DNA from: Hondaea fermentalgiana
Taxonomy: Eukaryota; Sar; Bigyra; Thraustochytrida; Thraustochytriidae
NCBI GenBank assembly: GCA_014084085.1
Contig: NPFB01000030.1
Coordinates: 187,371-250,503, forward strand
Direction: 5' to 3'
DNA length: 63,133 nt
The stretch's first letter is position 1, and every line of letters starts with the position of its first letter. Below the pieces are notes generated by a model, which was not told the origin of the DNA, did no database searches, and worked only from the letters and a program-made list of their open reading frames with translations. Shown here in pieces: positions 20,373 to 31,185 of the stretch. The translations under genes and the position numbers were made by a program.

Positions 20373-21761
20373 ATGGAGTCAAAAATGGAATCTGTGTTCT
20401 TTGCCAAATTCGACGACATTGTAGGACCAAAAGTTGTCTGCGAGGTCGCGCGGCCGCAGAGCAATCTATCGATTGGCCAGTTTGGCGACGCGAACTACGA
20501 GGAAGAAAGTCTCTTGAGCGCGAACGACGGTGCTTTTTTCGACCGTGTAAAAGACTTTATTATTACAAAAAAGCAGCTCTGTGGATCTCTTCTCACGGTC
20601 TCTGACGACATGACCGGATGCAAGGTCATGAGTTATCCACTTTACGTTGAAGATGAAAAGGTCTACGCTCGAAACGTGTTCTTCTTTGCTTTTGGTTTTA
20701 TCTTTAAGGAAGATGTGCAAGTTGGCGCGTACGAGGCAGTTCTTCGAAAATTGTCGGATGTGATGCGGTCTGTCGAGGTGGAATCTCAATTTCTGAGCGC
20801 TGACGACCCAAGTGGCGTCAGGGATGTGCTCAAGCAGGTGGTGAGCGATCTTTCCGCTTTTCGCGAAAGTATTGTGTCCGTGGACGAAAGGAATGTCCTG
20901 GCGCTGAAGTTAAAGCCCAGGTTGGTGGATCCGACGGACGTGATGGACCATCAAGTACCAGTGCAAACGCGAAGAATGGACCAATTCGTAACCAAGGAAT
21001 ACGACTTGACCATTCAGCAAGTGATACGCTACATTGACGGAGAACGTCATGTGCGCCTCATCGCTGAAGAAAGCGGGGTGGCCGTGGCGCTTGTGCGCCG
21101 ATGTGTTCGGCAGCTGCTTTACTTTCGTTGTGTGCGTCTCGTCGACATTTTCCAATACTCAAATTCGTACACCTGCACGCCGCGACTCGTGGAGTTGGTG
21201 GAGGATGAGAGACTACAGAAAGACTGCTTGCATTTTGTGTGCGCGGGCCGAGGAGAGAAGCCAGAGTTGTGGCGCGTCTTTGGAATGTACGCTTTTCTGC
21301 ATCCGTGTCTGACACTTCGGGACTTTTGCACTATTCAAGACCCAGGCGCGTACAATGTGAATTTGCGTCGCCTCATTACCTTTGGCGTTTTGCATAGCTT
21401 GATTCGACGTGTACAAACCTTTCCTGTACTTGCGCCATCTGTGGACAAGACTGAATTAAAAGGCCGCGACACGCTCGCAAAGTATCGAAGGTTAGTCGCG
21501 GAAAAAACCTCTGCATCGCTAGAGCATATCCGCGATGCTAGTGCTGAGAACGACTTGTCCTTTTCGAACATTTTTGGCGATGATGTCATGCAGGGTACCG
21601 ACCAAGAAACGGACCAGGAGGATGAATCTCGAGCGCTCGATTTTCTCGTTGATGGCCAGCATAATTTGGATTCAGTATGTGCGGAGCTATGGTGCTCTTC
21701 TGTTGACCTGCGAAAGACACTTTCGACGGATGAGGATGTCGTTTTCATCAACACCAACTGA
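20373..21761 (+). CDS. NPRL2: GATOR1 complex subunit NPRL2 (nitrogen permease regulator 2)
   Basis: 462 residues, close to the usual family length. The N-terminus (MESVFFAKFDDIVGPKVVCEV) is the characteristic longin-type start of NPR2/NPRL2. Further family blocks are visible: the DFIITKKQLCGSLLTV segment (about residues 60-77), the pair EYDLTIQQVIRYIDG and RHVRLIAEESGVA (about 208-240), LLYFRCVRLVDIFQYSN (about 248-264), and RRLITFGVLHSLIRRVQTFPV near residue 340. In yeast and animals NPRL2 forms GATOR1 with NPRL3 and DEPDC5, a GTPase-activating complex that restrains TORC1 when amino acids are scarce at the vacuole or lysosome. It starts at the first ATG, and a second Met at codon 5 is also plausible. 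It converges on the METTL17-like gene. Confidence 0.93.
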   Translation: MESKMESVFFAKFDDIVGPKVVCEVARPQSNLSIGQFGDANYEEESLLSANDGAFFDRVKDFIITKKQLCGSLLTVSDDMTGCKVMSYPLYVEDEKVYARNVFFFAFGFIFKEDVQVGAYEAVLRKLSDVMRSVEVESQFLSADDPSGVRDVLKQVVSDLSAFRESIVSVDERNVLALKLKPRLVDPTDVMDHQVPVQTRRMDQFVTKEYDLTIQQVIRYIDGERHVRLIAEESGVAVALVRRCVRQLLYFRCVRLVDIFQYSNSYTCTPRLVELVEDERLQKDCLHFVCAGRGEKPELWRVFGMYAFLHPCLTLRDFCTIQDPGAYNVNLRRLITFGVLHSLIRRVQTFPVLAPSVDKTELKGRDTLAKYRRLVAEKTSASLEHIRDASAENDLSFSNIFGDDVMQGTDQETDQEDESRALDFLVDGQHNLDSVCAELWCSSVDLRKTLSTDEDVVFINTN

Positions 21762-21935
21762 GGAAGACTTTGAAAAGAGTTCTTTTTTTCTCATTTTTTT
21801 TACTTGCTGAGGAGCTGGCAAAGATAACAAAGGTGTACGACGTAGAAAACATGACTCTGCTACATCCTTTATAAGCTAAAAGAACAAAGTTTGTGTATAT
21901 GTGTATGACTCGTTCGATTTCCCTTCGCAGAGCCC

Positions 21936-24194
21936 TCACCGTTTCTTGGACCAAGATTGAGCTGTGCCTTTGCGACGGTCGTTCTCACCATCAAGCTCAT
22001 CATCATCGTCACCGTCTTCTTCATCATCGTCATCGTCCGCCTCGAGGCCACCCTGTCGACGCGAGCGGGAAGGCGGGCCTATATCCATCCACATACCACC
22101 CCAAGAGGCCTTGCGAGCAGCTCGATAGACACGATCGCGAACCTTGGATTTTGAAAGTGTCACGCGAGAAACTTCGCCGTCTGCTTGACACAAGTCGAGC
22201 GTGACGTGTCCCTTGCGAATCAGAGGGTGCCGCAGGACCCTAGCGGCTTGGACATCGCTAAGTTCTTCTTCAAGCGTGCCAGTTTCAGCTTCGACCTCGG
22301 TATCTACTCTTTTGCTGTCGAATTGTTTCGTAGACGTGGTCGGCGTTTCACTCTCTCTCACACTCTGGAGATATTCTTCGTATGGAGACATTTCCGATTG
22401 ATAACTTTGGTCCTCGCTCTCCGTTTCTGCCTTTCCTCCGACCACGTTTTCTCCCGATGCTTCTACTTCTTCTTCCTCTGCTTCTTGATCATCGTCGTCG
22501 TAGTAATCTTCTTGGACAGGGATTTTTTGAGCGGCAAAGTAGGCATAGTTGAAAAAGGACGTTTTGCGACCTACACCCTGACCCTTTCGGCTTGGCTTTG
22601 TGATGGTTCGCATAATATTCTGCGTAAAGAAGCAGCCGCGATCGTAGCGGCCGGATGGAGTTGAGCCATTGGCCATTGGACAAGTCATACTGTGAGGGCA
22701 GGGTGCAATGATGCGAGGTCGCGAACCTCGAAAGGGATCCATGGCCAACACCCGCGTCGCGGCGCGAGAAAGTGTCGTCTGCTCAATGAGCAGTTCCCGG
22801 GCATCGAGAACGATGTTGCGCGAACCAATGTCAGAGTGTTCGGCAATAATGAGGACGCCTCCAGGCTTGACGAGCTTCCACAGATAAGCAAGCGCCACGG
22901 CGCGTGCTTGGTCAGAGGGTAGCTCTGAAAAAGAGAACATGGCCGTGACAAGATCGTATTGCGGGTAGTCTTCGGAGTTGAGGCCTTGAACCATTTCGGG
23001 AAGGCTTGGAGACCAGAGCAAAGACAAGTTGGGGCGTCGCTTGGGTGCTTCGCCATTGTTGTCAGCGCCTTCTCCCTCGCTTCCGTTTCCATCGGTGGGG
23101 TCAATAATTTTGGCATTCCTATAGTCTGAGAGGATGTCCTCGATGGGTCTGCGAAGATCAGGTGGCGGTTCGATGAGAGTTTGCGCAATTTCCCACATGG
23201 AGCGCGAGGGGTCAATGAGTGTCGCTTCGTCGAGAGTTGTGCGGAGGGCGTCCGTGTCACGAGCCGCAAGAACAGAAGATCCGGCGCCAGACCCAAAGTC
23301 GAGCATGCTCCGCATCACAGGCTCTCCGCTGTCATTGTTTTCGTCGTCGTCGTCGTCGTCGTCATCGTTTCTCGTCGAAACAAGCGACCAGTCAGCCCGC
23401 GCGAGAGAGTCCTCAATAATTCGCTGAGAGAGTCCGTAGGAGTGCGTCAGGTCAAAGGAAAGATACGCCAAACTCTCTTTCCATGAATACAGAATTGGTT
23501 TGGCGGGCTCGCCATTCTTAAAGTGATGCAGGCGCGCCACCCTGCGCGCGTGCAATCTTTCATAATACGTGGCGAGTTGAGGTAAGGTGCGACCCTTGAG
23601 AATCTTGGGAAGCTGATCGGTCACACGCTTAGGTAGCACGCGAGCCTGTTTTATTCTAATTTTCGATCGTTTCTCAAGGCGTTTGAGCTGCGTGCGGTCA
23701 AGTTGTGCGCCGTAGGCCTCGGTAGCGACCTTGTCGCTAAGGCTAAATCCAAGTGCCTCCGAGGTCGACTTGAAGAAATCTGTCGCCCTCTCAAAAAGGC
23801 TACCACTGCTTGCACCCTGGTTCTGGCCCTGACGCGTGTCACTTAGCATCCTCTTTGCTCCAATTCCTCGCGGTATCAACTGGCCTGCGGCCACGAGGCC
23901 CGAGGAAGTTTTCCTCGTGAGAGGCCCCATGTTCTTCATCGTGGTCCCACGCTTCTGGCTCTGCCTACACGACGGGGACTCGTTCTCGCGTTCGCGTTCC
24001 CGTCGACGACGAGGCAGCGCGGCAAGGCGCCTGCGACGAGGGGAAAGCCGTGGGAGGCGGGAGGGAGGCAAGAGCCCTAGCGTGGCCCGGCGTCGCGTTG
24101 AAGCTTTTCCGGCCAGGTCTGCTGCCTGCGTAGCGTCCAAGTCCCTCTTGAGCCCGCTCGTGGCCACGGGAAATTGGGGTCTTTGGAGGTCCAT
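21936..24194 (-). CDS. METTL17: Mitochondrial ribosome assembly methyltransferase-like protein (METTL17/Rsm22)
   Basis: 752 residues from the ATG at 24194. The first ~110 residues are Arg/Ser-rich and lack acidic residues in places, as expected of a mitochondrial targeting region; an internal Met (MKNMGPLTRK) is an alternative start. A Rossmann methyltransferase core has motif I as LDFGSGAGSSVLAARD (about 298-313). The Cys signature of Rsm22 proteins is present as APCPHSMTCPM (about 494-504) followed by RGCFF (about 517-521); in the family these cysteines help bind an Fe-S cluster. A run of Asp (DDDDDDDD) just before motif I and a second acidic tail are insertions compared with typical members. 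In yeast and mammals these proteins help mature the mitoribosomal small subunit. Catalytic methyl transfer is not established. Confidence 0.85.
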   Translation of the reverse strand: MDLQRPQFPVATSGLKRDLDATQAADLAGKASTRRRATLGLLPPSRLPRLSPRRRRLAALPRRRRERERENESPSCRQSQKRGTTMKNMGPLTRKTSSGLVAAGQLIPRGIGAKRMLSDTRQGQNQGASSGSLFERATDFFKSTSEALGFSLSDKVATEAYGAQLDRTQLKRLEKRSKIRIKQARVLPKRVTDQLPKILKGRTLPQLATYYERLHARRVARLHHFKNGEPAKPILYSWKESLAYLSFDLTHSYGLSQRIIEDSLARADWSLVSTRNDDDDDDDDENNDSGEPVMRSMLDFGSGAGSSVLAARDTDALRTTLDEATLIDPSRSMWEIAQTLIEPPPDLRRPIEDILSDYRNAKIIDPTDGNGSEGEGADNNGEAPKRRPNLSLLWSPSLPEMVQGLNSEDYPQYDLVTAMFSFSELPSDQARAVALAYLWKLVKPGGVLIIAEHSDIGSRNIVLDARELLIEQTTLSRAATRVLAMDPFRGSRPRIIAPCPHSMTCPMANGSTPSGRYDRGCFFTQNIMRTITKPSRKGQGVGRKTSFFNYAYFAAQKIPVQEDYYDDDDQEAEEEEVEASGENVVGGKAETESEDQSYQSEMSPYEEYLQSVRESETPTTSTKQFDSKRVDTEVEAETGTLEEELSDVQAARVLRHPLIRKGHVTLDLCQADGEVSRVTLSKSKVRDRVYRAARKASWGGMWMDIGPPSRSRRQGGLEADDDDDEEDGDDDDELDGENDRRKGTAQSWSKKR

Positions 24195-24722
24195 TAAAAA
24201 TTGCGGTATCCGAGGACCCCGAAACGAAATAGAGGCGGTTGCGGCCGGATACTAGGCTCTACAGGGGATCATGGATGATGATGATCCCGAGCAGCAGAGC
24301 AGAGTAGCAGACTCGAACTCGCGCGAACCGGGCGCGCGTGGACACGGGCGAGCCCCCTTGCGGCGCGCGCGCGCGCGTGGATCCCGCGAGCAAGGTCTGC
24401 TTTTGCTCTGCTCGAGCGGCAGGCACACGGTCCTTGTCGGCTGACTTTGCCGCGAGGCGGCGCAAGCACGTGGCGGCGTCCGGCTGGACCCGTAATCCCC
24501 CGCGGGAGCAGCTCGTTCTCGTCGTCGTTGTCGTTGTCGTCGCGCTCGAAGAAGCGAACAAACGAACAATAGGATAGACTCGGAAAGGTTGGGATAGGAT
24601 AGATCTTCTTCCTTGTTTCGTTTACACGAGGACGCGCGCCTGTCCACGTGCGAGAACACGTTCGTTCGTACGCGTGTTCGCACGTACGCGGCTGGTAAAC
24701 GGCACCGGGCTTAAGATAGCCC
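24195..24722. other. Divergent promoter region
   Basis: 528 bp between the METTL17-like gene and the glycosyltransferase gene. It is GC-rich, with a gcgc run (about 24364-24377) and gtcgtt repeats (24519-24543). Arg-rich open frames on the minus strand continue antisense into the next gene and have no protein-like composition. Confidence 0.45.
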
Positions 24723-26300
24723 ATGGCTGATACCGTCATTTCGAGCACGAGCACGAGCACGAGCAGCGGCACAATCATTGGGGACTTGGGACAGCGTCCA
24801 GGACGACGAAGGCGCGGACAATCCCGCGAACTGACAAGGGAATCCTCGCTCGAGGTTGACGAAAACGCAACGATTCTTGGCGAAAGTATGGGCAGCGAGA
24901 CCCCAATCTCGCGCTCAAGGCGCACGCAGCCGCCGCGGCGCGTCAACCATCGCGGCGTCTTGTTGCTGGCCTTGCTGACGGTGGGATTCATTACGCTCTT
25001 GCAGTTCGTCGAAGAGGGTCCTTCGCAAGACCGATCATCTTCTAGTAGCGTCTTCAAGTTTCTAGAGGGCGCAAAGAAGGCCGCTGCGGCGGCTGGCGTG
25101 GGCTCCGCGGGGAAAAGCAGACCTTTGCTGGAGCGCGCCGAAGAGGCGCGCAACATTAGCAGTTTTGTGAGCGTGATTGCCGAAGGCGAACCGGTGGCGG
25201 TTCTCACGTATGTCTCATACTCGTACAAGGCAACATTGCTAAATTGGATGGTCGCGATGGAGCGCGCCAAGGTGCCCGGGGTGGGCGTGGTGTGTCTGGA
25301 CCAGGATTTGCGCGCGTACCTGCGGGAGCGCGGCATTCCGTGCTACATGCCAGCGCAAGCGCCTTCTGGAGGCGGTTCGAAAAAGGGCCAGCTCAATGTC
25401 AAGGCCATTAGCAAGCTTTGGATCATGCGGCTCGTGCATTTGCTTGATGTATTGCGCTCCGGAAAAAGTGTGGTTCTATCTGACAGCGACGCGATCTGGG
25501 CAGAGAATGCGATCGCTTCGGGAATTTTACACGAGCGCTCAGGCGACATTGTTGCATCCAGAGGACAGTATCCTTGGGACGTGGCCGAGAATTGGGGCGC
25601 GACGCTGTGCATGGGCGTAGTGTATTTTCGTGCCGTGCCATCGGTGGTGTCGATGCTTGAGAACGCCCTTGAAGAGGCTGTGCAGGCGAACGACGACCAG
25701 ATTGGCCTCAACAACGCATTGTACAATTCATTTGGTCATGACCCCGTGCGGGTTTTCGGTCGGCGGCTCGAGATTACCGACCGCTACCCGGCCATTGCGC
25801 CTTCGACGGGAACGTTGCCGCGACTTGTGATATTACCGCACAAAGTGGTGCCGCGGTTTTGCGCCGAGCTGTCCCCGGCTGACTGGGCATCGCACGTCGC
25901 GATAGCTCATTGCCATGCGCTCGACGGTCAAAAGGCCAAGAATTTCAAGAATTGGGGCAACGCCAAGAATCGTAACAACATCATGATCAAGTATAACCTC
26001 TGGTGCGACGCCGTGGGTTCTGACAAAGACAAGGACAAGGACAAGGACCTGGTACCTTCCACGCCCAAGGAATTCAATTCCTGGCTCCAGGACACTGCAC
26101 GCGACTGCGGTTTTCTCAGTTTCCGCGATCCCGGTCCACCCTCGGGTGCTGCGGACCGGGACCGCGACAAAAACGAGGCCGCGGACGACGAGGAGGAAAC
26201 GGCGGAAGGAGCGGGCGAAGGAAGCGATGCTGCCGCCCTCGGAAATCTTCGAACCGAGAATGGCAAGCCGCGAAACGCGCAAGCAGTCCCTGACCCTTGA
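24723..26300 (+). CDS. Type II membrane nucleotide-diphospho-sugar transferase (GT77-like)
   Basis: 525 residues. A cytosolic N-terminus rich in Ser/Thr (gagcac repeat) and Arg precedes one membrane span at about residues 79-98 (VLLLALLTVGFITLL), the plan of a Golgi type II glycosyltransferase. The lumenal domain matches the nucleotide-diphospho-sugar transferase family (PF03407): LNWMVAMERAKVPGVGVVCLD near residue 175, a DxD metal/nucleotide site in LSDSDAIW (D254-S-D256), and MGVVYFRAVPSVV with NDDQIGLNNALYN downstream. A DKDKDKDKD run and an acidic, low-complexity tail follow. The donor and acceptor sugars cannot be told from sequence; family members act on cell-wall glycans or glycoproteins. 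Confidence 0.8.
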   Translation: MADTVISSTSTSTSSGTIIGDLGQRPGRRRRGQSRELTRESSLEVDENATILGESMGSETPISRSRRTQPPRRVNHRGVLLLALLTVGFITLLQFVEEGPSQDRSSSSSVFKFLEGAKKAAAAAGVGSAGKSRPLLERAEEARNISSFVSVIAEGEPVAVLTYVSYSYKATLLNWMVAMERAKVPGVGVVCLDQDLRAYLRERGIPCYMPAQAPSGGGSKKGQLNVKAISKLWIMRLVHLLDVLRSGKSVVLSDSDAIWAENAIASGILHERSGDIVASRGQYPWDVAENWGATLCMGVVYFRAVPSVVSMLENALEEAVQANDDQIGLNNALYNSFGHDPVRVFGRRLEITDRYPAIAPSTGTLPRLVILPHKVVPRFCAELSPADWASHVAIAHCHALDGQKAKNFKNWGNAKNRNNIMIKYNLWCDAVGSDKDKDKDKDLVPSTPKEFNSWLQDTARDCGFLSFRDPGPPSGAADRDRDKNEAADDEEETAEGAGEGSDAAALGNLRTENGKPRNAQAVPDP

Positions 26301-28206
26301 CACTGACAGTGAGTGAGTCGTCGTGTTCATATCCGTCGTGCGCCGCCGCCAAGGGGCGGCCGCGTAACGCGAGCGAAAGGGAAAAGAAAAAAAGGTTATT
26401 TTTTCCTGCTTGCCAACGTTGGGCCTGACGGTTCAAGCTGTTGGCCTGCCAAGGCTATTCTCTACTTCCGCCATTGCTTTTTTCGGCTCGGGAACCACAC
26501 TGACAGTGAGCGATGACAGTGAGTGAGCCGGAGCCCCCAGCTAGATGCAGTGAATTCGTCTCGATCTGGAAGGCGCGTTGCGACTGTGGCTGACAGCGTC
26601 AGTGATGCATCTTACTGTCACCTTCAATCGCGGCCTGGCGATCGCAGGCGCAGGCGATAGCAGTTGCAAGCCGCTGCCGCTGCAGCTGCAGCGATCGTTT
26701 AAAGCGAAGACAGGAAGGCGATCAAGGATGGAAGGATGGAAGAAACCTTGCGCTGAACGTAACAAATAAGACATCGAACCCCCTGTGTGATTGAGCGTGC
26801 CCAAAGCCTCCCTTCTCCCACTGTCAGCGAGATAGTGCTGCTTGATAGTGTGCTATTTGCGGCGCATGCGCTTTGCGTAATACAAACGTGCGCCCTGTCG
26901 TCGCGACTTCGTTGCTCGTGCCAGTCTCTTGCTTGTCAGAGCCGCCCTGATTTCCGGCCCATTTGGGTGGCTGTTCGCGGGCGATTCCGTGCTGAAAAAC
27001 GGAAGACCGTGACCTTACATAATTTCCCTTGTCTGCGACACCTGCGACGGCGACAGTGCGACCGCTGCGACAGAGCGACACTTGCGATAGCGACAGAGCG
27101 ACACCTGTTGGCGGCAGAGAGACGCGACTGCGACCTGCATTTCTGTCATCGTGGTTGCTAGAGCCAGAGCATGAAATGGGTTTGCGTGCTCGAGTCAATG
27201 AGGGCTGAGTCTTTTTGGTGGAATCGACCAGTGCGTTGAGATGATGGCCATGTCGTCGCTGTCATCTGTCTTTAGAACATTTGAATGAAGGCTCATCATA
27301 TGCAGGCAGCAGCGAGCTGCAAGAAAGAGGCTGGAGCGAGCTAGAGCTCACCTCAGCCAGAGCTTAGCCTACACACACAAAAAAAAACACAAAATAACGG
27401 AGAAGGGCAGGCTGCATGTGTCCTGTTCGACCTTTAATCTTTCTGCATCTGTCTGTAGGTCTCCAGCGACGCTTCGATGCATGCGACTGCGAGCTAGGCG
27501 CGAGCCAAAGCAGGCGCGGTAATCGTGCAGCGCATGGCGCAGCTGCTCAGGCGACACTTAGCGAGTGCACAAATTGGTGAGACATTTGTGTCTTCAAGTC
27601 ACACGCACGTGGCGTGGATGACGCGTTCTGTTGAATGCGAGATCCGCACCGGTGACGACTGACGGCTGCGGCTGATCAATCTAAGTACGCCTAACTGTAA
27701 GCAAGATGAAGTAAATAGTAAATGGAGGTGCAGTACGGTGGATGAAAAGAAAAATCAAAGAAGCATGTGCTCATGTGTTTTCTTCAAGGTCTTGGTGCTG
27801 GTTCGTGGTGGCGACAACGATGGCTCGAGCGAGCCTGCTCATATGCTTGCTTGTAGCGGTTGCGTTGGTCTCCTTCTTTCGTCGTAGGCGTCAACGATGA
27901 CGTCTTTCCGTCTTGGCGACGCCATCAAATTAACCTAGTATCACTTGGGTGCAATCAAACGAACCAGCCGAAAGATCTTGGCATTTCGCGCCATCTTCTT
28001 TCCCATCGCAGTCGTACATACATAGCTAGCGTAGCGCGCAAACTGCAGCAAAAGATTCGCCCTGGAAAGAATGCGGTGCACATTAAGCGACACGAGCAAG
28101 AGAAGAAAGCTAGGGAGGATCTTGAGCTCGAAGCGTGCGACCTTCGAATGGGGATCGGTACCTGGAGGAACAAGACATTCTGCGAGACACTGCAGAGAGA
28201 TGGTTC

Positions 28207-28261
28207 AAGAATAACAACAACAACAACAACTACTACTGCTACTGCTACTACTACTACTACA
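28207..28261. repeat. AAC/TAC trinucleotide microsatellite
   Basis: A run of aac units passes into tac/tgc units (tactactgctactgctactac). It is non-coding as far as can be seen. Confidence 0.85.
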
Positions 28262-28546
28262 ATGGAACACCTCGAGCTGGCCCGATAGGAGCGAGTCAGC
28301 TCCTCCTCCTCCCATGGACGAAAAAGTGGCAAAGAGGAAAAAAAGCACTCGCGTCAAGTAGATCTACACTCATTTCCAAGCGACGCAAATGACGCTTCAT
28401 GAACTCAAGAAGATGTCTGCATTTACCGAGGATGAAGTCGGCATCTAACTAATCAAGTTTCAAAAATGAATGCGATTGTTTCAGAGCTTTATTTGTTCAT
28501 TGATTTACATGCCTGCGTGACTGCTTGTGCGGTCACACATATTATA

Positions 28547-28735
28547 CTACTCTGAAAGAACGTGCTCGTTGAAATATTGGATGTCTTGCACAAGCTCGAC
28601 AGGCGTTGCTTTGATGGTGGCGTTCCTGAAATGAGTGAGACGAACTTCCCCGTAGTTGTCCATGACAAAAGTGGAGGCCAGGTCTTCGGACGGAAAATAG
28701 ACCGATACATTCAATTTGAAAGAAAGTTGAAACAT
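28547..28735 (-). CDS. Possible small protein of unknown function (62 residues)
   Basis: The minus-strand frame from the ATG at 28735 encodes a balanced, protein-like sequence (for example NYGEVRLTHFRNATIKATP and VELVQDIQYFNEHV), unlike the Arg-rich random frames nearby. A polyadenylation-type AATAAA lies about 60 bp after the stop on the same strand. It could be a small gene or the last exon of a longer one. I do not recognise a family. Confidence 0.35.
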   Translation of the reverse strand: MFQLSFKLNVSVYFPSEDLASTFVMDNYGEVRLTHFRNATIKATPVELVQDIQYFNEHVLSE

Positions 28736-28854
28736 GGTGCGTGACGCGCGTCGGGGAGAATCGAGAGCGAGAGGCGAAGGAAAAGAAAAAGATGGAGATC
28801 TTTACTGTTTAGTAAGGCGTTCGTTCCTGCGCGAACGCGATTTTCTACTTATTA

Positions 28855-29160
28855 CTTTTCGAGAACTCCGTGCAAGTCAGAGAGAGTAAGCAGCTGTATC
28901 TTGGGAGGGGAAGTAGGTACTTCGGCATAGCCATCAAAAAGCTTGTGTATGTACTCTGAAAAAGAAGCCAAGCAACGCGCGTCAGCCTTGTTGCTTTTGT
29001 GTTAATCGACGTGCTTGCGGATCCACTCGGAGCGCACCCACGTAGAGATCCTGTTGAGAAAAGCTGTCAAAACGATGCGTTCCTCTTGAATCTCAAACTG
29101 GAGAGACATGAACAATGGCATGAGCACGATTTCCGATGGCTTCAGAACGTTCCAATCGAA
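28855..29160 (-). CDS. Possible two-exon fragment of unknown gene
   Basis: Two protein-like minus-strand segments are separated by a putative short intron. The upstream one (about 29160-29003) includes FDWNVLKPSEIVLMPLFM and RIVLTAFLNRISTWV. The downstream one (28953-28855) reads YIHKLFDGYAEVPTSPP and ends in LSDLHGVLEK plus stop. Between them a ctgac branch-like element and ttctttttcagag acceptor are visible, but the donor is unclear and no start codon was found. It may be a real small gene, or a remnant. No family was recognised. Confidence 0.28.
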
Positions 29161-29698
29161 CGCGAATGTTTTTTTTGTTCATTCTGAGCTGCTCAAAAAG
29201 GATAATAGCGTAAATACACCAGCAGTTACAAGTAAGTTCGGATCCTGATCCAGCCTACAGCCAGCTGCAGCTGTAGTGCAGCTGCAGTTGCGGCTGCTCC
29301 TAGGCTGATACAGTAGAAGATCGTTAAGAGATCGCAAAGGCGCATACGTAGCGGATCCAAAATGTGGATGATGACGGCAACAACGACAAAGTCCCATCTA
29401 TAGATAGGCCTTGGATCATTTTTCGAGCCCGCAGAGCCCGGCGGCAGCGGCACGGGCCCCGCGATGCGAGCGCTCGCAGCTGCAGCTCTATGCCGCGTCG
29501 CCTTGCTCACGAGAGCCCCAAGGTTTGCGTCGGCACTGCGCCGACCGAACAGACGGGGTGGATTGCGGCATCGATTGCGACTGACGGCCGCAGTTGCATT
29601 GTCCAGCTCTGCTCTGCTCTGCATTGCTCTACTCTCATCACAGGTTCAAGAACACGGCATACGACGGATTCCGGCGCGCGGCATGACGTTCGCGCTCA

Positions 29699-29847
29699 CC
29701 GGAACGCGTGAGGTCATGTCCTGCCTTGGCAAGAACGGCCCACGCCGGTTCGGGAGCCGCGGCCACTCGCGATGACGGACGTCCTCTTCTCCTCGCAGGG
29801 GCCCGAGCCCGAACTTCCGCGCCAGGGCATGACCTCGCGCGTTCCGG
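29699..29847. repeat. Imperfect inverted repeat
   Basis: Arms of 25 nt at 29699-29723 and 29823-29847 are reverse complements at 23 of 25 positions (core GAGGTCATG). The loop of about 100 nt is itself GC-rich and partly self-complementary. The function is unknown. Confidence 0.7.
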
Positions 29848-30374
29848 CCACGCCGCCGCGTCCGCGCAACGCATCGCAACACATCGCAACGCAGCGCAAC
29901 ACGGCGCGTCTCCGGCTCCGCGTGCGTCTCGCGCGCCGTCCTGGCTTGGCATGGCCTCGGCATGGCCATGGTCATGATCATGGCATGGCCATGATCGTGA
30001 GCATGGCCTCAATCATCGTCGTCCGCGCGGCATCGACGCCGGAACGACGCCGCGGCTCCTCGAATGCAATGTGCTCGCGGCGATTGCGCGCGTGCACTGC
30101 CATCGACCCGCGGGATGTGTCGAGCGGCACCTCGAATCCCCGGCCAGTCGCCTTGTGTCTGTCATCATCGCGCTCGTCCCAGTCAGACAGAGCCTGGTCC
30201 CGGAGGCCGCGCACGGGACCTCGCCGCGCGAGGTGAAAGGTCGATCGCGTGGCGCGGCGAGGTTTGGCTGGACGCGAGGTTTGGGCTGGGCTGGGTAACA
30301 GTAAGTCCCAGGCAAGAAGAGCATACGCACGCGCACGCACTGCGAGCGTCGATCGAGTGATCGCACGATTTGGG

Positions 30375-30434
30375 TGGACCTGGACCTGGCTGGACCTGGA
30401 CCTGGCTCCGAGTCCGAGTCCGAATCCGAGTCCG
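30375..30434. repeat. Hexamer repeats (ggacct and gagtcc types)
   Basis: Tandem ggacct units run into gagtcc/gaatcc units. Simple sequence, not part of a supported gene. Confidence 0.75.
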
Positions 30435-30759
30435 TCGGGCCGCAGCTGCAGCTGCAGCTGCAGGTGGCGGGCGTGCGTGCGTTGGCAGAGCGGCGATCGC
30501 GACGCCGTTCTGCGTGGGTCGTTTTGATCGCGATCACGAGCCGAGGCGCTGTGCTCAGGAGCTGGGATAGGATAAGAGAGCGAGAAAGAGCTGCAGCTGC
30601 CTGCTGTGTCTACTACTAACAAAGAGGTAGGCGGGTCACACCTGGAAGAAGAGTGACCTGGTAGATTGATCGAGCTCATCGCCTCACTGTCAGTGTCTCC
30701 GGCGGGAGGAAGGTGAAAGTGACGAGCACGAGGCTGGCTGGCCAGCCATCATCGAGCAG

Positions 30760-30786
30760 CGAGCGAGCGAGCGAGCGAGCGAGCGA
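30760..30786. repeat. GAGC tetranucleotide microsatellite
   Basis: About six and a half perfect gagc units, followed by gatc-rich sequence. Confidence 0.9.
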
Positions 30787-31185
30787 TGGATCGATCGAGC
30801 AGAGGGTCCTGGAATCGACGACGCGACATCGCAGTTCTGGCCCGGTCGTAGCCGCAGCCGCAGGTGCCGTTTGGGCTGGAGGATGATGATGATGATGCCA
30901 ACATCGGACCCGATCAGACAGCGCAGATCAGATGGCGAGTCGCCAACATCGCTGCAACTGCTCGCGTTGTCCGCGTCGCGTCTCGCTGCGTAGGTAGGTC
31001 TGGGCGCGGAGCGATCGATCGATCGGTTGTAAAAGGGACGGTGTGGCGGGGTGGTGGGTGGCGCTGCACATTAGTGCACTGCAGAACCACACGCATTTCA
31101 TTGCACCGCATTACATGGCGATCGACCAGCCCTGTGCTCTTTGCTTTGCCTTGCTTCGCTTTGCACTGCATTGCACTGCACGGCA

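Noticed and set aside
24269..25336. Minus-strand 355-residue open frame
   Set aside because: It is antisense to the glycosyltransferase start and shows GC-biased random composition.
29638..30679. Overlapping Arg/Ser-rich open frames on both strands
   Set aside because: High GC with few stop codons in all frames; no domain, no codon-position signal visible, and the frames contain simple repeats.
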